Shown one piece after another: positions 1-11,005 of a DNA stretch of 64,000 bases; position 1 is the stretch's first letter; the number at the start of each line of letters is the position of its first letter. Source of the DNA: Zunongwangia sp. HGR-M22 (GTDB lineage: Bacteria > Bacteroidota > Bacteroidia > Flavobacteriales > Flavobacteriaceae); contig NZ_CP115159.1 in NCBI RefSeq assembly GCF_027594425.1, forward strand, positions 795,001 through 859,000. The letters are read 5' to 3'. Both the position numbers and the translations under genes were made by a program. Below the pieces are notes generated by a model that was not told the DNA's origin, made no database searches, and saw nothing but the letters and a program-made list of their open reading frames with translations.

Positions 1-347
1 CCTAATGCAAGGAAAAATCTGGCGATTATAAGTGAAGTTAAATTACCAGAAAAATAGCATGCTGCTGCTGCTAATATATATACAAGTAGGCCGATTTGTA
101 AAGGACGCTTTCTGCCAAATTTGTCCATAATTGGGCCGTAAGCCATTTGTCCTAAAGAAATTCCTATAAAGTAGCTGGTAAGTGTTAATCCTACTTTGGA
201 TACTGTTATATTAAAATCTTCAGCTATATTTTCAAATCCTGGTAGATAAGAATCTATGGAAAAAGGTCCTAAGGCAATAAGAGTTCCTAAAACTACTAAA
301 ATTATATACTCTTTCTTTTTATTGCGTTCTCCGGGGGTATAATTCAT
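1..347 (-). CDS. Bcr/CflA-type MFS drug exporter, partial
   Basis: N-terminal 115 codons of a major facilitator transporter; the gene continues past the left edge of the window. I read it from the ATG complementary to 345-347. The protein starts with a short charged N-terminus, then a first membrane helix containing the segment ALGPFSIDSYLPGF, which is characteristic of the Bcr/CflA drug-resistance subfamily (DHA1 group). It then shows a second helix and the loop MDKFGRKRPLQIG, the classic MFS loop 2-3 motif. The family exports drugs such as bicyclomycin, or metabolites, by proton antiport in the inner membrane. Substrate cannot be inferred. It is separated from icd by a terminator and appears to be its own transcription unit. 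Confidence 0.85.
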   Translation of the reverse strand, partial: MNYTPGERNKKKEYIILVVLGTLIALGPFSIDSYLPGFENIAEDFNITVSKVGLTLTSYFIGISLGQMAYGPIMDKFGRKRPLQIGLLVYILAAAACYFSGNLTSLIIARFFLAL

Positions 348-454
348 CTTGCAAATTTCGGTAAGAAAATCTTTCTGTCATTAAGGAAAATTCGGTTTAA
401 CGAAAGATTAATACGCGATTCTAAATCGGATAAATTTGGAATTTACCGTAAAAT

Positions 455-490
455 AAAAGAGTCGGAATAATAATATTCCGACTCTCTTTT
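455..490 (-). terminator. Terminator downstream of icd
   Basis: Perfect 12-bp inverted repeat (458-469 pairing with 474-485, arm AGAGTCGGAATA) with a 4-nt loop, flanked by T-rich sequence on both strands. It sits between the icd stop and the start of the MFS gene, so it most likely ends the minus-strand icd transcript. The T tract on the plus side suggests it could work in both directions. Confidence 0.8.
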
Positions 491-511
491 AACTTAAAAT
501 TTATTCAAAAA

Positions 512-2737
<2,226 letters not shown>

Positions 2738-2873
2738 TCAATTTTTTGATTTGTCAAATTTCGAAGAAACCCTTTGGTATTAGAGGGTTTGATGTATTCG
2801 CAATATACTATTATTTAGGCATTTTTGCTAGAAAACGCGCAGCAAAGCCTGTTAAGAAATGCTAAAATAAGGC

Positions 2874-2904
2874 ATAAAAAAACTCCGTTGAAAAACGGAG
2901 TTTT
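2874..2904 (-). terminator. Terminator downstream of rplS
   Basis: 9-bp perfect inverted repeat, arm AACTCCGTT at 2881-2889 and its complement at 2894-2902, 4-nt loop. On the minus strand it is followed by a run of seven T. It lies 26 bp after the rplS stop and ends the rplS transcript. The rest of the 195-bp gap up to icd shows no further gene. Confidence 0.85.
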
Positions 2905-2929
2905 AAATAATGTATCGTAAGCTGTAAAA

Positions 2930-3283
2930 TTAAGATCTTTTAGCTTCTTTAATACGAGCTTTTTTACCAGTAAGTTCTCTAAAGTAGAAAATTCTAGCTC
3001 TTCTAACGCTACCTCTTTTGTTCACTTCGATCTTTTGGATCGCAGGTAAGTTAATAGGGAAGATACGTTCTACACCAACTGTACCACTCATTTTTCTAAT
3101 GGTGAAAGTTTGTGAGCTTCCAGTTCCTCTTTTTTGGATTACAACTCCACGGAAAAACTGTGTACGGGTTTTTTGACCCTCTTTAATTTCGTAATAAACA
3201 GTAATAGTATCTCCAGCTGAAAATTCAGGAAGATCTTTTGTGGTAACGAATTCGTCTTGAACGAATTTAATTAACGATTCCAT
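2930..3283 (-). CDS. rplS: 50S ribosomal protein L19
   Basis: 117-residue L19 of the large ribosomal subunit, located at the 30S-50S interface. Family landmarks are clear: the N-terminal FSAGDTITVYYEIKEG segment, RTQFFRGVVIQKRG, the SGTVGVERIFPI motif, and a basic C-terminus (RRARIFYFRELTGKKARIKE). The length is normal for the family. In many bacteria trmD and rplS are adjacent, as here (trmD lies 117 bp upstream on the same strand). A TAnnTTTG element between the two suggests rplS also has its own promoter. Confidence 0.97.
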   Translation of the reverse strand: MESLIKFVQDEFVTTKDLPEFSAGDTITVYYEIKEGQKTRTQFFRGVVIQKRGTGSSQTFTIRKMSGTVGVERIFPINLPAIQKIEVNKRGSVRRARIFYFRELTGKKARIKEAKRS

Positions 3284-3353
3284 AGTTAAATATTTAAAAT
3301 ACAGGCTAAAACAACATTCACGGTTTTCGCCAGAGGTTATTTTAGAACGGATG

Positions 3354-3361
3354 CAAAATTA
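3354..3361 (-). promoter_or_regulatory. Candidate -7 promoter element for rplS
   Basis: On the minus strand this reads TAATTTTG, a match to the Bacteroidota -7 consensus TAnnTTTG, about 70 bp before the rplS start. I do not see a convincing -33 TTTG at the usual spacing, so this is a weak call based on one half of the promoter. Confidence 0.35.
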
Positions 3362-3400
3362 TAAATTTAATTTTATAATTTAAGCTTTTTCTGAATAATT

Positions 3401-4081
3401 TTATTCGTCTTCTAAAAGATCTGGTCGAAGTTTTTTCGTTCTCTTAAATGCTTCATTTTCACGCCACTCTTCGATTTTTGGGAAGTTTCCAGAAGTTAAA
3501 ATTTCTGGTACTTTCCATCCCTTGTATTCTGCCGGTCTAGTGAAAACGGGTGGTGCTAATAAATTGTCCTGAAAAGAATCTGTTAACGCGGAAGTTTCGT
3601 TGCCTAAAACACCAGGTATTAATCTAATTATTGCATCACACAAAATAGCAGCACCTAACTCTCCGCCAGAAAGTACATAATCCCCTACAGAAATTTCTTT
3701 AGTAATAAAATGATCACGCACTCGCTGGTCTACACCTTTGTAATGACCGCAAAGAATAATTATATTTTCAAACATCGACATGCGATTTGCCATTTTTTGA
3801 TTTAAGGTTTCGCCATCTGGAGTCATATAAATAACTTCATCATAATTTCTTTCCTCTTTCAGTTTAGAAATACATTTGTCGATTGGCTCAATCATCATTA
3901 CCATACCGGCACCTCCGCCAAATTGATAATCATCAATTTGCTTATAGTTATCGGTTACGTAGTCCCGCAGATTATGTAAATGAATTTCTACATGTCCTTT
4001 TTCTATAGCTCTTTTTAAAATAGAAGCTTCAAATGGACTTTTAAGAATATCGGGCACTACGGTAATAATATCAATTCGCAT
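3401..4081 (-). CDS. trmD: tRNA (guanine-37-N1)-methyltransferase TrmD
   Basis: 226-residue SPOUT-class methyltransferase that puts a methyl group on G37 of tRNAs from SAM, which prevents frameshifting. Seen in the sequence: the N-terminal [13 protein letters not shown], the substrate segment [14 protein letters not shown], the [15 protein letters not shown] motif, and the trefoil-knot segment [16 protein letters not shown] that binds SAM. The length fits TrmD. The next gene downstream on the strand is rplS, the usual partner. A coiled-coil membrane protein gene lies 45 bp upstream on the same strand and may be cotranscribed. Confidence 0.96.
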   Translation of the reverse strand: MRIDIITVVPDILKSPFEASILKRAIEKGHVEIHLHNLRDYVTDNYKQIDDYQFGGGAGMVMMIEPIDKCISKLKEERNYDEVIYMTPDGETLNQKMANRMSMFENIIILCGHYKGVDQRVRDHFITKEISVGDYVLSGGELGAAILCDAIIRLIPGVLGNETSALTDSFQDNLLAPPVFTRPAEYKGWKVPEILTSGNFPKIEEWRENEAFKRTKKLRPDLLEDE

Positions 4082-4126
4082 TGTACTTAGATTTTAAGAC
4101 TATAAATATGCTAATAATAGCCCATT

Positions 4127-4717
4127 TTAGCTATTCATTTTATTCTGCTTATTCTTTTCATCTTGTAAAAGGCGTCCTAGTCTTTGTTCTTTTTCCAGCG
4201 CTTTTTTCTTGTACTCATCAAAATCCCTTTCGGTATCATCCAAGCGTTTTCTTGCTTCTTTAGTAACCGCATTAGAGTTTTTAAATTTATAGATAAAGAA
4301 AAGTAAAGCTAAAATAAGTATCCCTACAATGCCCCACATCATCGCCATATAGGTGCCTTTAGTTAGGGGCAAGCCAAGAAAGACAATATTGTCTTTTTCT
4401 TCTCTAACTTCCTGAAGATCTTGCTGAGTTGTTTTAAGTTCTGCTTCTAGATTATTGATCTCTTCCTCTTGTTGATTGGCAGTGTTTTTATCTACCGTAA
4501 TTTGATCTTTTAATTCCTGAATGTAAGCATTGGTATTATCACGAAGCTTTGTTAGCTCATCATAATTTACAACCTTATATTCCTGGTAATTATTGGAAGA
4601 TTCGATTAATTCTTGAAACTCTTTTTGAATGGGATTAGTTTTTGAAATACTATCCTGTGCATTTCCTGTAAATGTAAATCCTGAAAAAATTAATAGTGTA
4701 ATTAGTAGCTTATTCAT
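4127..4717 (-). CDS. Conserved-type coiled-coil membrane protein of unknown function
   Basis: 196-residue protein that I do not recognise as a named enzyme. It has an N-terminal hydrophobic segment ending in TGNAQ that looks like a signal peptide (about residues 1-20). A long charged region with heptad-like spacing follows (about 30-110, rich in E, Q and K). One clear membrane helix (about 122-143, MAMMWGIVGILILALLFFIY) comes next, and the C-terminus is basic and again coiled-coil-like. The topology suggests a bitopic inner-membrane protein with a periplasmic coiled coil. It is upstream of trmD on the same strand with a 45-bp gap, so cotranscription is possible. Function cannot be assigned. 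Confidence 0.8.
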   Translation of the reverse strand: MNKLLITLLIFSGFTFTGNAQDSISKTNPIQKEFQELIESSNNYQEYKVVNYDELTKLRDNTNAYIQELKDQITVDKNTANQQEEEINNLEAELKTTQQDLQEVREEKDNIVFLGLPLTKGTYMAMMWGIVGILILALLFFIYKFKNSNAVTKEARKRLDDTERDFDEYKKKALEKEQRLGRLLQDEKNKQNKMNS

Positions 4718-4921
4718 TTTTAAATGAAGTTTTCTAGTTTGTTAGTATCAACCTAACCCTCTAAATAGTATTTTATTGTTTTTGGAGTAAAGTTTTTTAG
4801 CAGGCAAATGTCTGAAGATTCCAAATTACTCACAACCAATATTCGATCTAATTATTTGTTGTCGTAAAATCGATTTATTAATAATTATTTTTTTGAATAG
4901 TCGTTTTGAGATACTTGTAAT

Positions 4922-4952
4922 AAAAAAGCTCTCGAATTTACGAGAGCTTTTT
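4922..4952 (-). terminator. Terminator downstream of the HtrA-type protease gene
   Basis: Perfect 11-bp inverted repeat, arm AAAAGCTCTCG at 4924-4934 with complement at 4941-4951, 6-nt loop, A run on one side and T run on the other. It lies 21 bp beyond the protease stop codon. The remainder of 4718-4921 holds no recognisable gene and presumably carries the promoter of the coiled-coil protein. Confidence 0.85.
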
Positions 4953-4972
4953 ATATATCTAATATTAAGAGA

Positions 4973-6370
4973 TTATCTAAAGATAACACGTTGCTTTTGG
5001 CCTGTTTTATCTATAAAAGTCATGCTTAAACCTTGTCCTCTTTCTATAGCTTTAAAAGCTTCTTCCGCATCTCGAATGCTAAAGATTTTTTCGCCATTTA
5101 TTTCAGTAATAATTGCACCAACAAATTCTTCTTCAGGATATTGGTCACTTAACGTCTTGCTTATTTTTACTCCGTTTTCTGTCTGGTAAAATTTAAGTTC
5201 ATCTTTAGAGGCGTTGGTCACTTCTAAACCTATAGGTAGTTGTGCAACATTAAGCTTGGTTAATTTTACAGCAATTTCTTTCTCTTTGCCATTTCTAAGA
5301 ACAGTAACATTAACCGTGTCGTTAGGTCGTTTGGTATTTATATAACCGGTAAGATCTGAAAATTTGTTGACTTTAATATTGTCGATTTTTCTAATAACAT
5401 CTTTCGTTTGGATACCTGCTTTTTCTGCGCCACTACCTTTAGTTACTTCGCTAACAAAAACACCTTGTGTAGTACCATATTCTTCACTCATTTCTGGAAC
5501 TCGATTGAAATCGCTTCCACGTATACCTAATATTCCTTGTTGGATATCACCATATTCCATAATATCATCAACAATTTTTTTAGCATTGTTAGAAGGTACT
5601 GCAAAAGCATAGCCAACATAACTTCCTGTCATGGATGTGATAGCAGTATTAATACCTATCAATTCGCCATTAATATTAACTAAAGCACCACCGCTGTTCC
5701 CTGGATTAATCGCTGCATCTGTTTGTATAAAAGATTGTCCTGTTGCAGCAGGGTTAAGGTTTCTTGATTTAGCACTAACAATTCCTGCGGTAACGGTAGA
5801 TTTTAGGTTAAATGGATTTCCAACCGCTAAAACCCATTCTCCTATTTTTACGTTGTTCGAATTTCCAAAAGGAATATATTCCAAATCTTCATCTGGCTCT
5901 ACTTTTATTAAAGCGATATCAGAAATAGCATCTGCACCGATAACTTTTGCCTTGTAGGTTTTGTTATTATTTAAAGTAACTTCTAATTCGCTGGCGCCTT
6001 CGATAACGTGATTATTTGTTACGATATATCCATCTGGTGTAATAATTACTCCAGACCCAGTTCCGCGTAAGGATTTGCTGGATTCTGTTCTACCTTGCAT
6101 AATATCTGCCCAACTGCGAGGGCCATTATAGACGGCAACATTCTTAACATGTACCACGGCGTGTACGGTTTTTTCTGCAGCGGCGGTAAAATCTACGTTC
6201 GTGCCATAAGTATGTTCGGCATTATAATTGGCGTTAATTAGATTTTGGGCAGCACTTTGCTCATTTTTCAAAAAAGAAACATTTTCTTCTTCAAAAAACA
6301 GCTTGTAGCTTCCTAAAGTTAATGCTCCACCCAGGATGGAAACCATAAGTAAACTTGCTAATTTTTTCAT
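4973..6370 (-). CDS. DegP/HtrA family periplasmic serine protease
   Basis: 465-residue trypsin-fold protease with PDZ domains (Do family) that degrades or refolds damaged envelope proteins. An N-terminal hydrophobic segment (about 5-22) acts as signal or anchor. The catalytic triad is visible: His121 in TNNHVIEGA, Asp151 in ISDIALIKV, and Ser226 in INPGNSGGAL. A first PDZ domain follows at about 270-365 (QQGILGIRG...), and a second, shorter PDZ-like region fills the C-terminus (about 370-465). Length is typical. It is transcribed alone, divergently from dapF, and ended by a strong terminator. Flavobacteria often call such genes degP, degQ or mucD; the exact subtype is not decided by sequence reading. 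Confidence 0.95.
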   Translation of the reverse strand: MKKLASLLMVSILGGALTLGSYKLFFEEENVSFLKNEQSAAQNLINANYNAEHTYGTNVDFTAAAEKTVHAVVHVKNVAVYNGPRSWADIMQGRTESSKSLRGTGSGVIITPDGYIVTNNHVIEGASELEVTLNNNKTYKAKVIGADAISDIALIKVEPDEDLEYIPFGNSNNVKIGEWVLAVGNPFNLKSTVTAGIVSAKSRNLNPAATGQSFIQTDAAINPGNSGGALVNINGELIGINTAITSMTGSYVGYAFAVPSNNAKKIVDDIMEYGDIQQGILGIRGSDFNRVPEMSEEYGTTQGVFVSEVTKGSGAEKAGIQTKDVIRKIDNIKVNKFSDLTGYINTKRPNDTVNVTVLRNGKEKEIAVKLTKLNVAQLPIGLEVTNASKDELKFYQTENGVKISKTLSDQYPEEEFVGAIITEINGEKIFSIRDAEEAFKAIERGQGLSMTFIDKTGQKQRVIFR

Positions 6371-6478
6371 CTTTTTTCGAAAAATTTATTGTTCAACTTT
6401 AAAATTATAATTATTAAAAATTCTATTTTCCTGTAAGTCAACTAATAGTTAAAAACGCCGAAGTCAGTTCTAAAATTG

Positions 6479-6486
6479 TATATTTG
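6479..6486 (+). promoter_or_regulatory. Candidate -7 promoter element for the dapF operon
   Basis: TATATTTG, a full match to TAnnTTTG, 22 bp before the dapF ATG. No clear -33 TTTG is visible at 17-23 bp upstream, so only the -7 half supports the call. It is placed correctly for the dapF-GNAT-mltG transcript. Confidence 0.45.
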
Positions 6487-6507
6487 AGGCGTTAAAATCT
6501 GCTAAAA

Positions 6508-7299
6508 ATGAGACTTCAGTTTTTCAAATACCAGGGTACAGGTAACGATTTTGTAATGATTGATAATCGCAATAATTTAGTATCCAAAAACGATACCAAA
6601 TTGATTGAGAGACTTTGTGACCGTAAATTTGGCATAGGAGCAGATGGATTAATTTTACTTGAAAATGCCGAGGTGGAAGGAGACGATTTTAAAATGGTTT
6701 ACTTTAATGCCGACGGAAATGAAAGTAGTATGTGTGGTAATGGTGGTCGCTGTCTGGTAGCTTTTGCTAAATTTTTGGGTATCATTGAAGAGAAAGCAAA
6801 TTTTACGGCTATCGATGGAGCTCATAAAGCATCGATCGGAAATGATGGAATTGTTAATCTGCAAATGCAAGATGTATCCAATATTTATCAAGCGGGTAAC
6901 ATTGCTTTTTTAGACACCGGTTCTCCTCATCACATTGTTTTTACTGAAAACGTCAAAGAGATGGATGTAAAAGAAGAAGGTTCAGCAATTCGATATTCTT
7001 CAGATTATAAAGAAAAAGGAACAAACGTAAATTTTGTTGAAAAAACCGAGCAAGACGATACTTTTATAGTTCGTACTTACGAACGTGGCGTAGAGGATGA
7101 AACTTTGGCCTGCGGGACCGGAGTAACCGCCGTGGCAATTGCTGCCTTTAATAGCCATAGAACTAAAGCCAATGAAGTAAAATTGAAGGTTCCCGGTGGA
7201 GATCTTTCAGTTAGCTTTAAAGCAGATGGAGAAAATTATACAGATGTTTGGCTCAAAGGTCCGGCAAAACTTGTTTTTAAAGGAGAGATAGAATGCTAA
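6508..7299 (+). CDS. dapF: Diaminopimelate epimerase
   Basis: 263-residue enzyme converting LL- to meso-diaminopimelate for lysine and peptidoglycan synthesis. Both catalytic cysteines of the two-base mechanism are present: Cys76 in MCGNGGRC and Cys202 in ACGTGVTAV. Other landmarks are the N-terminal YQGTGNDFVMID and the GSPHHIVF segment. Family-normal length. Its stop overlaps the start of the following acetyltransferase gene (ATGCTAA), indicating translational coupling. With mltG two genes later, the operon joins precursor supply and glycan-strand processing of the cell wall. Confidence 0.97.
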   Translation: MRLQFFKYQGTGNDFVMIDNRNNLVSKNDTKLIERLCDRKFGIGADGLILLENAEVEGDDFKMVYFNADGNESSMCGNGGRCLVAFAKFLGIIEEKANFTAIDGAHKASIGNDGIVNLQMQDVSNIYQAGNIAFLDTGSPHHIVFTENVKEMDVKEEGSAIRYSSDYKEKGTNVNFVEKTEQDDTFIVRTYERGVEDETLACGTGVTAVAIAAFNSHRTKANEVKLKVPGGDLSVSFKADGENYTDVWLKGPAKLVFKGEIEC

Positions 7300-7826
7300 C
7301 CTTAAAAGGAGAAAAACTCTATTTAAGAGCTTTAGAACCAGAAGATCTAGAATTTCTTCACGATTTGGAGAATAACGAAGAGTTTTGGGAAGTTAGTGCC
7401 ACCCAGGCTCCATTCTCAAAATTCATTTTAAAAAAGTATCTGGAAAATTCTCATTTAGATATTTACGAAGTCAAACAATTACGTTTAGTAATCTGTAATT
7501 TAAAAAAACACCCCATTGGTTTAATTGATATTTTCGATTTCGAACCTCGCGATCGTAGAGCAGCAATTGGTATTTTAATAGCAAAGCCCGAAGAGCGTCA
7601 AAAAGGATTTGGGGCAGAGAGTTTGTCTTTAGTGTGTAAATACTGTTTCAAACATTTGGGTTTACATCAGGTTTATGCCAATATCACTGCAGATAATGAG
7701 CGAAGTTTGCGGTTATTTGAAAATTGCGGATTTACACAAGCCGGTTTAAAGAAAGAATGGACGTTTATAGATGGACGTTTTAAAGACGAATATTTATATC
7801 AACTAATAAATAAGAATGTACATTAA
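7293..7826 (+). CDS. GNAT family N-acetyltransferase (RimJ-like)
   Basis: 177-residue acetyltransferase of the RimJ/RimL-like GNAT group. Visible features are the N-terminal LKGEKLYLRALEPEDLEFL, typical of this group, the acetyl-CoA binding segment around KPEERQKGFGAESLSLVCKY (motif A), and the VYANITADNERSLRLFENCGF segment (motif B). The substrate may be an amino group on a protein or small molecule and cannot be told from sequence. It overlaps dapF by 7 bp and mltG by 11 bp, so it is the middle gene of a tightly coupled operon. Confidence 0.9.
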   Translation: MLTLKGEKLYLRALEPEDLEFLHDLENNEEFWEVSATQAPFSKFILKKYLENSHLDIYEVKQLRLVICNLKKHPIGLIDIFDFEPRDRRAAIGILIAKPEERQKGFGAESLSLVCKYCFKHLGLHQVYANITADNERSLRLFENCGFTQAGLKKEWTFIDGRFKDEYLYQLINKNVH

Positions 7827-8859
7827 AAAGATTTTAGTAGCCATAGCGATTTTAGGACTTGTTGGAGTAGGTATATTTAGTTATTATATCTACGAAAGCA
7901 TTTTAGGAGAAAACACCAAATTCGCTTCAGAAAAAGAAATTGTTTTAATTCCTACAAATGCTGATTATAGAACTGTTTTAGATAGTCTTCGCCCATTGGT
8001 TAAAGACCTTAGTAGTTTTAATATTGTTGCTGAAAAAAAGCAGTATCCCGGCAATATAAAAGCAGGACGATTTATTCTGAAAAAAGGGATGAATAATAAT
8101 GAGATTGTAAATACGCTGCGAAGTACCAATGTTCCTATTAATATAAGTTTTAATAACCAGGAACGAGTGGAAGATCTTGCCGGTCGAATTTCTAGTCAAA
8201 TTGAAGCTGATAGCTTAAGTTTGTTAGAAGCAATGCGCGATGAGGAATTTCTTGCTGAAAATAATTTGGATGAAGCTACAGCTTTGGGAATGTATATTCC
8301 GAATAAATATGAATTCTTCTGGAATACTTCTGCTGAAGAATTTCGAGCGCGAATGAAAACTGAATACGATCGTTTTTGGTCACAAAGCCGATTGCAAAAA
8401 GCTGAAGAAATAGGTTTAACACCGGGACAGGTAATTACAATTGCCTCTATCGTTCAGAAAGAAACTGCGAAAGTAGATGAACGCCCAAAAGTAGCTGGTG
8501 TTTATATGAATCGTTATAAAAGCGGCTGGAAGCTTGATGCTGATCCTACAGTGATTTACGCGATTAAACAGAAAACACAAAATTTTGATACCATCATAAA
8601 AAGAGTTTTATATAAGGATCTAGAGTTGGATTCTCCGTATAATACCTATAAGTATCGTGAAATCCCACCTGGTCCCATAGCAATGCCCGATATTTCTTCT
8701 ATCGATGCCGTATTAAATTACGAAGATCATGAATACTTCTATTTTGTTGCCAACGTAGAAAATTTTGGCTATCATAAATTCGCTAAAACCCTTGCTCAGC
8801 ATAACCGCAATAAGCAAGAATATGTTCGCTGGATTAATAAAAAAGGAATAAAAAGATAA
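7816..8859 (+). CDS. mltG: Endolytic murein transglycosylase MltG (YceG-like)
   Basis: 347-residue membrane-anchored lytic transglycosylase that cleaves nascent glycan strands and sets their length. One N-terminal membrane helix (about 5-26) is followed by a LysM-like region (about 40-105, AGRFILKKGMNNNEIVNTL) and the YceG catalytic domain. The family signature ITIASIVQKETAKVDERPKVAGVY contains the catalytic Glu216; LDADPTVIYA and SPYNTY...PPGPIAMP follow as in YceG. Length is normal. It is coupled to the upstream acetyltransferase by an 11-bp overlap. Confidence 0.95.
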   Translation: MYIKKILVAIAILGLVGVGIFSYYIYESILGENTKFASEKEIVLIPTNADYRTVLDSLRPLVKDLSSFNIVAEKKQYPGNIKAGRFILKKGMNNNEIVNTLRSTNVPINISFNNQERVEDLAGRISSQIEADSLSLLEAMRDEEFLAENNLDEATALGMYIPNKYEFFWNTSAEEFRARMKTEYDRFWSQSRLQKAEEIGLTPGQVITIASIVQKETAKVDERPKVAGVYMNRYKSGWKLDADPTVIYAIKQKTQNFDTIIKRVLYKDLELDSPYNTYKYREIPPGPIAMPDISSIDAVLNYEDHEYFYFVANVENFGYHKFAKTLAQHNRNKQEYVRWINKKGIKR

Positions 8860-8981
8860 TTTTTTCTGAATTTAAGGAAAGTCTAACGTTATGGAAGCCT
8901 GAATCTTAGTGCGATGTTAAGTCAGGGCATAGCTTTAAAAAAGGTTTAACAGCTTGTAGTTCAGATTATTAATATTTGTTG

Positions 8982-8989
8982 TACATTTG
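8982..8989 (+). promoter_or_regulatory. Candidate promoter element for the lysozyme-like gene
   Basis: TACATTTG matches TAnnTTTG, placed 83 bp before the ATG at 9073 in a 213-bp gap. A TTG at 8954-8956 is slightly farther upstream (25 bp) than the usual -33 spacing. It implies a 5' untranslated region of roughly 75 nt. No terminator for mltG is evident in this gap. Confidence 0.5.
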
Positions 8990-9072
8990 CACTCGCAAAT
9001 TTGAAGAGAAGTCAAGTTTATAAATATAGAGATAATATTTGATTTATAAAAACTCTTCAGAAACAAATTGGA

Positions 9073-9744
9073 ATGAGTAAGAAAATTGTTAAGCTTTCCT
9101 GGTTGCCCGTTGTTGCAGGATCATTATTTTTTAGTTTCAGCACAAAGAAAGCAGCCGATCTAGAGATAGAAGGTTTTACTACTCCTCATCTTGAATTAAA
9201 TTATACGGTATCTGTAGATGCATTACCGTTAAAAGCTTCTAAGGCGCCGGCTAAGGCACTCCCTAAATTAGGGAAGTCTTACACGGGTTTTAAAGAAGCT
9301 ATTGGCTTTAAAGAGTCGAGAGGAGATTACAGCAGTATTAACGAATATGGATACATGGGGAAATACCAGTTTGGTAAAGGAACCTTAAATCTATTAGGCG
9401 TTTATAATACTCAGGAGTTTTTGGAGCGTCCAGAACTTCAAGAAGCAACATTTTATACCAATGCTTCTCGTAACAAATGGATCCTGATTCGTGATATTAA
9501 GCGTTTTTCAGGAAAAACTATTAATGGGGTAGAGGTTACAGAATCTGGTATTCTGGCAGCTGCACATTTAGCTGGTCCCGGTAGTGTGAAAAAATATTTA
9601 AGAAGTTATGGTGCTCAAATGTTTAATGATGCATTTGGTACAAGCATTAAATATTACATGAAGCGTTTTGCCGGTTACGACACCTCGTTTATTGAACCAG
9701 TGAAAAATCCTAGAGTTGATTTTTCAAAATTATCTGAAATATAG
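9073..9744 (+). CDS. Lysozyme-like (transglycosylase-fold) exported protein
   Basis: 223-residue protein with an N-terminal hydrophobic stretch (about 8-24) suggesting export. A low-complexity linker (about 50-68) rich in K, A and P precedes a compact domain resembling the soluble lytic transglycosylase/lysozyme fold. The segment IGFKESRGDYSSINEYGYMGKYQFG resembles the ES-x-x-G catalytic region, with Glu81 as the candidate acid, and ILAAAHLAGPGSVKKYL resembles the following helix-rich part. Similar small proteins in Flavobacteriaceae are annotated as peptidoglycan-binding or transglycosylase-like. Activity is inferred from fold resemblance only. It has its own promoter element and converges with the next gene, 11 bp away. 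Confidence 0.75.
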   Translation: MSKKIVKLSWLPVVAGSLFFSFSTKKAADLEIEGFTTPHLELNYTVSVDALPLKASKAPAKALPKLGKSYTGFKEAIGFKESRGDYSSINEYGYMGKYQFGKGTLNLLGVYNTQEFLERPELQEATFYTNASRNKWILIRDIKRFSGKTINGVEVTESGILAAAHLAGPGSVKKYLRSYGAQMFNDAFGTSIKYYMKRFAGYDTSFIEPVKNPRVDFSKLSEI

Positions 9745-9755
9745 TTTAAAAGGAT

Positions 9756-10481
9756 TTAATCTTTTTGAATAACAAAAATGGTAGGTCTTTTATGAAGGTC
9801 TACCTTTTTTTGTTTCCACTCGTTTATAGAAAGCGTAACTATAGATTCTGTAGGTAAAGTAAGATCACAAGCAACGCAGAGGCGAGTAGAAGGATGAAGA
9901 GTCTGGATAAGATCTTCTAAAAGTTTGTTATTTCTATAGGGAGTTTCAATAAAAAGTTGCGCCATATTCTTTTCAGAAGAAATACGCTCAAGATTCTTTA
10001 ATTCCTGCTTCTTTTCTTTTTTATCGATAGGTAAGTAACCATTGAAACTAAACGATTGTCCGTTCATTCCGCTTCCCATCATTGCTAATAAAATAGAAGA
10101 AGGCCCTACAAGCGGAACAACCTGAATACCATTTTGATGTGCTAGTTTTACAATTTCAGCACCGGGATCGGCAACCCCGGGAACTCCGGCTTCGCTAATT
10201 AATCCCATATCGAAACCTTTTTTACAGGCATCAAGAAAGTTAGGGATTTCAGTAACATCAGTAAATTTATTTAAAGTCTTAAACTTTAAAATTTGTTGTT
10301 TTTTCTGCGGAACTAATTTTTTGATAGCTCTTCTAGCTGTTTTTTCATTTTCAGCGATGTAATGATCAATTCTTTCAACATGCTTTTTTACGGTAAGCGG
10401 AAGCACTTCAATAGGATTGGATTCTCCCAAAGTTGTCGGGATTAAGTATAATTTGCCGGAAAATGAAAAGTTTGAAGCCAT
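9756..10481 (-). CDS. Tetrapyrrole-methylase-family SAM-dependent methyltransferase (RsmI-related)
   Basis: 241-residue protein of the tetrapyrrole methylase fold, related to RsmI, which 2'-O-methylates C1402 of 16S rRNA. Landmarks: N-terminal GKLYLIPTTLGE, the conserved LISEAGVPGVADPGAEIVKLAH segment, and VVPLVGPSSILLAMMGSGMNG, which forms the SAM pocket. It is shorter than typical RsmI (about 275-290 residues) and its N-terminus differs, so it may be the second, shorter paralogue common in Bacteroidota rather than RsmI itself. Its start overlaps the stop of the upstream phosphatase gene by one base (TAATG), indicating coupling. Confidence 0.85.
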   Translation of the reverse strand: MASNFSFSGKLYLIPTTLGESNPIEVLPLTVKKHVERIDHYIAENEKTARRAIKKLVPQKKQQILKFKTLNKFTDVTEIPNFLDACKKGFDMGLISEAGVPGVADPGAEIVKLAHQNGIQVVPLVGPSSILLAMMGSGMNGQSFSFNGYLPIDKKEKKQELKNLERISSEKNMAQLFIETPYRNNKLLEDLIQTLHPSTRLCVACDLTLPTESIVTLSINEWKQKKVDLHKRPTIFVIQKD

Positions 10482-10951
10482 TAATATGTTCCGTTATTTA
10501 ATTTTTCTACGATGTTAGTTGTCGCCTCGTCAAGCATTTGATACACATTTTCGAAACCCTGGTCACCACCAAAATAAGGATCGGGAACATCTACATTTTC
10601 TCCCGGGAAGATTTCATTTAAAATGAGCTTTATTTTTTCTTTCTGATCTTCAGTCTTTGCTAGCGCAATAGAATCGCGATAATTAGAGTTATCCATCACA
10701 AAGATATGATCGAAAGAGTTTAAATCTTCAGTACTCAATTGTCGTCCTCGTTGGTCGGTAATATCAAGATTGTGTTGTTTTGCCGTTGCAATCGATCTAC
10801 GATCGGGAAGATCACCTATATGATAATTTCCTGTTCCCGCAGAATCTACATAAATTTCTTCAGGATTTACCTTAGATTTTAGAAGCCCTTCAGCAAGTGG
10901 TGATCTGCAAATATTACCCAGGCAAACCATTAAGATTCTTTTCTTTTCCAT
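10481..10951 (-). CDS. Low-molecular-weight protein-tyrosine phosphatase
   Basis: 156-residue phosphatase of the LMW-PTP family. The phosphate-binding loop C-x5-R is at residues 10-16 (CLGNICRS) and the catalytic acid is Asp124 in VPDPYFGG; both are in the expected places. The family dephosphorylates tyrosine on proteins, and in polysaccharide loci (Wzb) it acts on Wzc. Here it is about 43 kb from wzc and in an operon with a methyltransferase, so a direct role with the Wzc encoded in this window is possible but not supported by context. Cytoplasmic. Confidence 0.93.
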   Translation of the reverse strand: MEKKRILMVCLGNICRSPLAEGLLKSKVNPEEIYVDSAGTGNYHIGDLPDRRSIATAKQHNLDITDQRGRQLSTEDLNSFDHIFVMDNSNYRDSIALAKTEDQKEKIKLILNEIFPGENVDVPDPYFGGDQGFENVYQMLDEATTNIVEKLNNGTY

Positions 10952-10973
10952 ATTTCAGAAGATATTATAATGC

Positions 10974-11000
10974 AAAAGAGCCCTTAAAAAGAGCTCTTTA
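10974..11000 (-). terminator. Terminator downstream of dnaA
   Basis: 7-bp stem (10975-10981 with 10993-10999, arm AAAGAGC) with an 11-nt loop, directly after the dnaA stop at 11006 in the minus direction and followed by TTTTGC. It separates dnaA from the phosphatase gene. Confidence 0.65.
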
Positions 11001-11005
11001 TTATT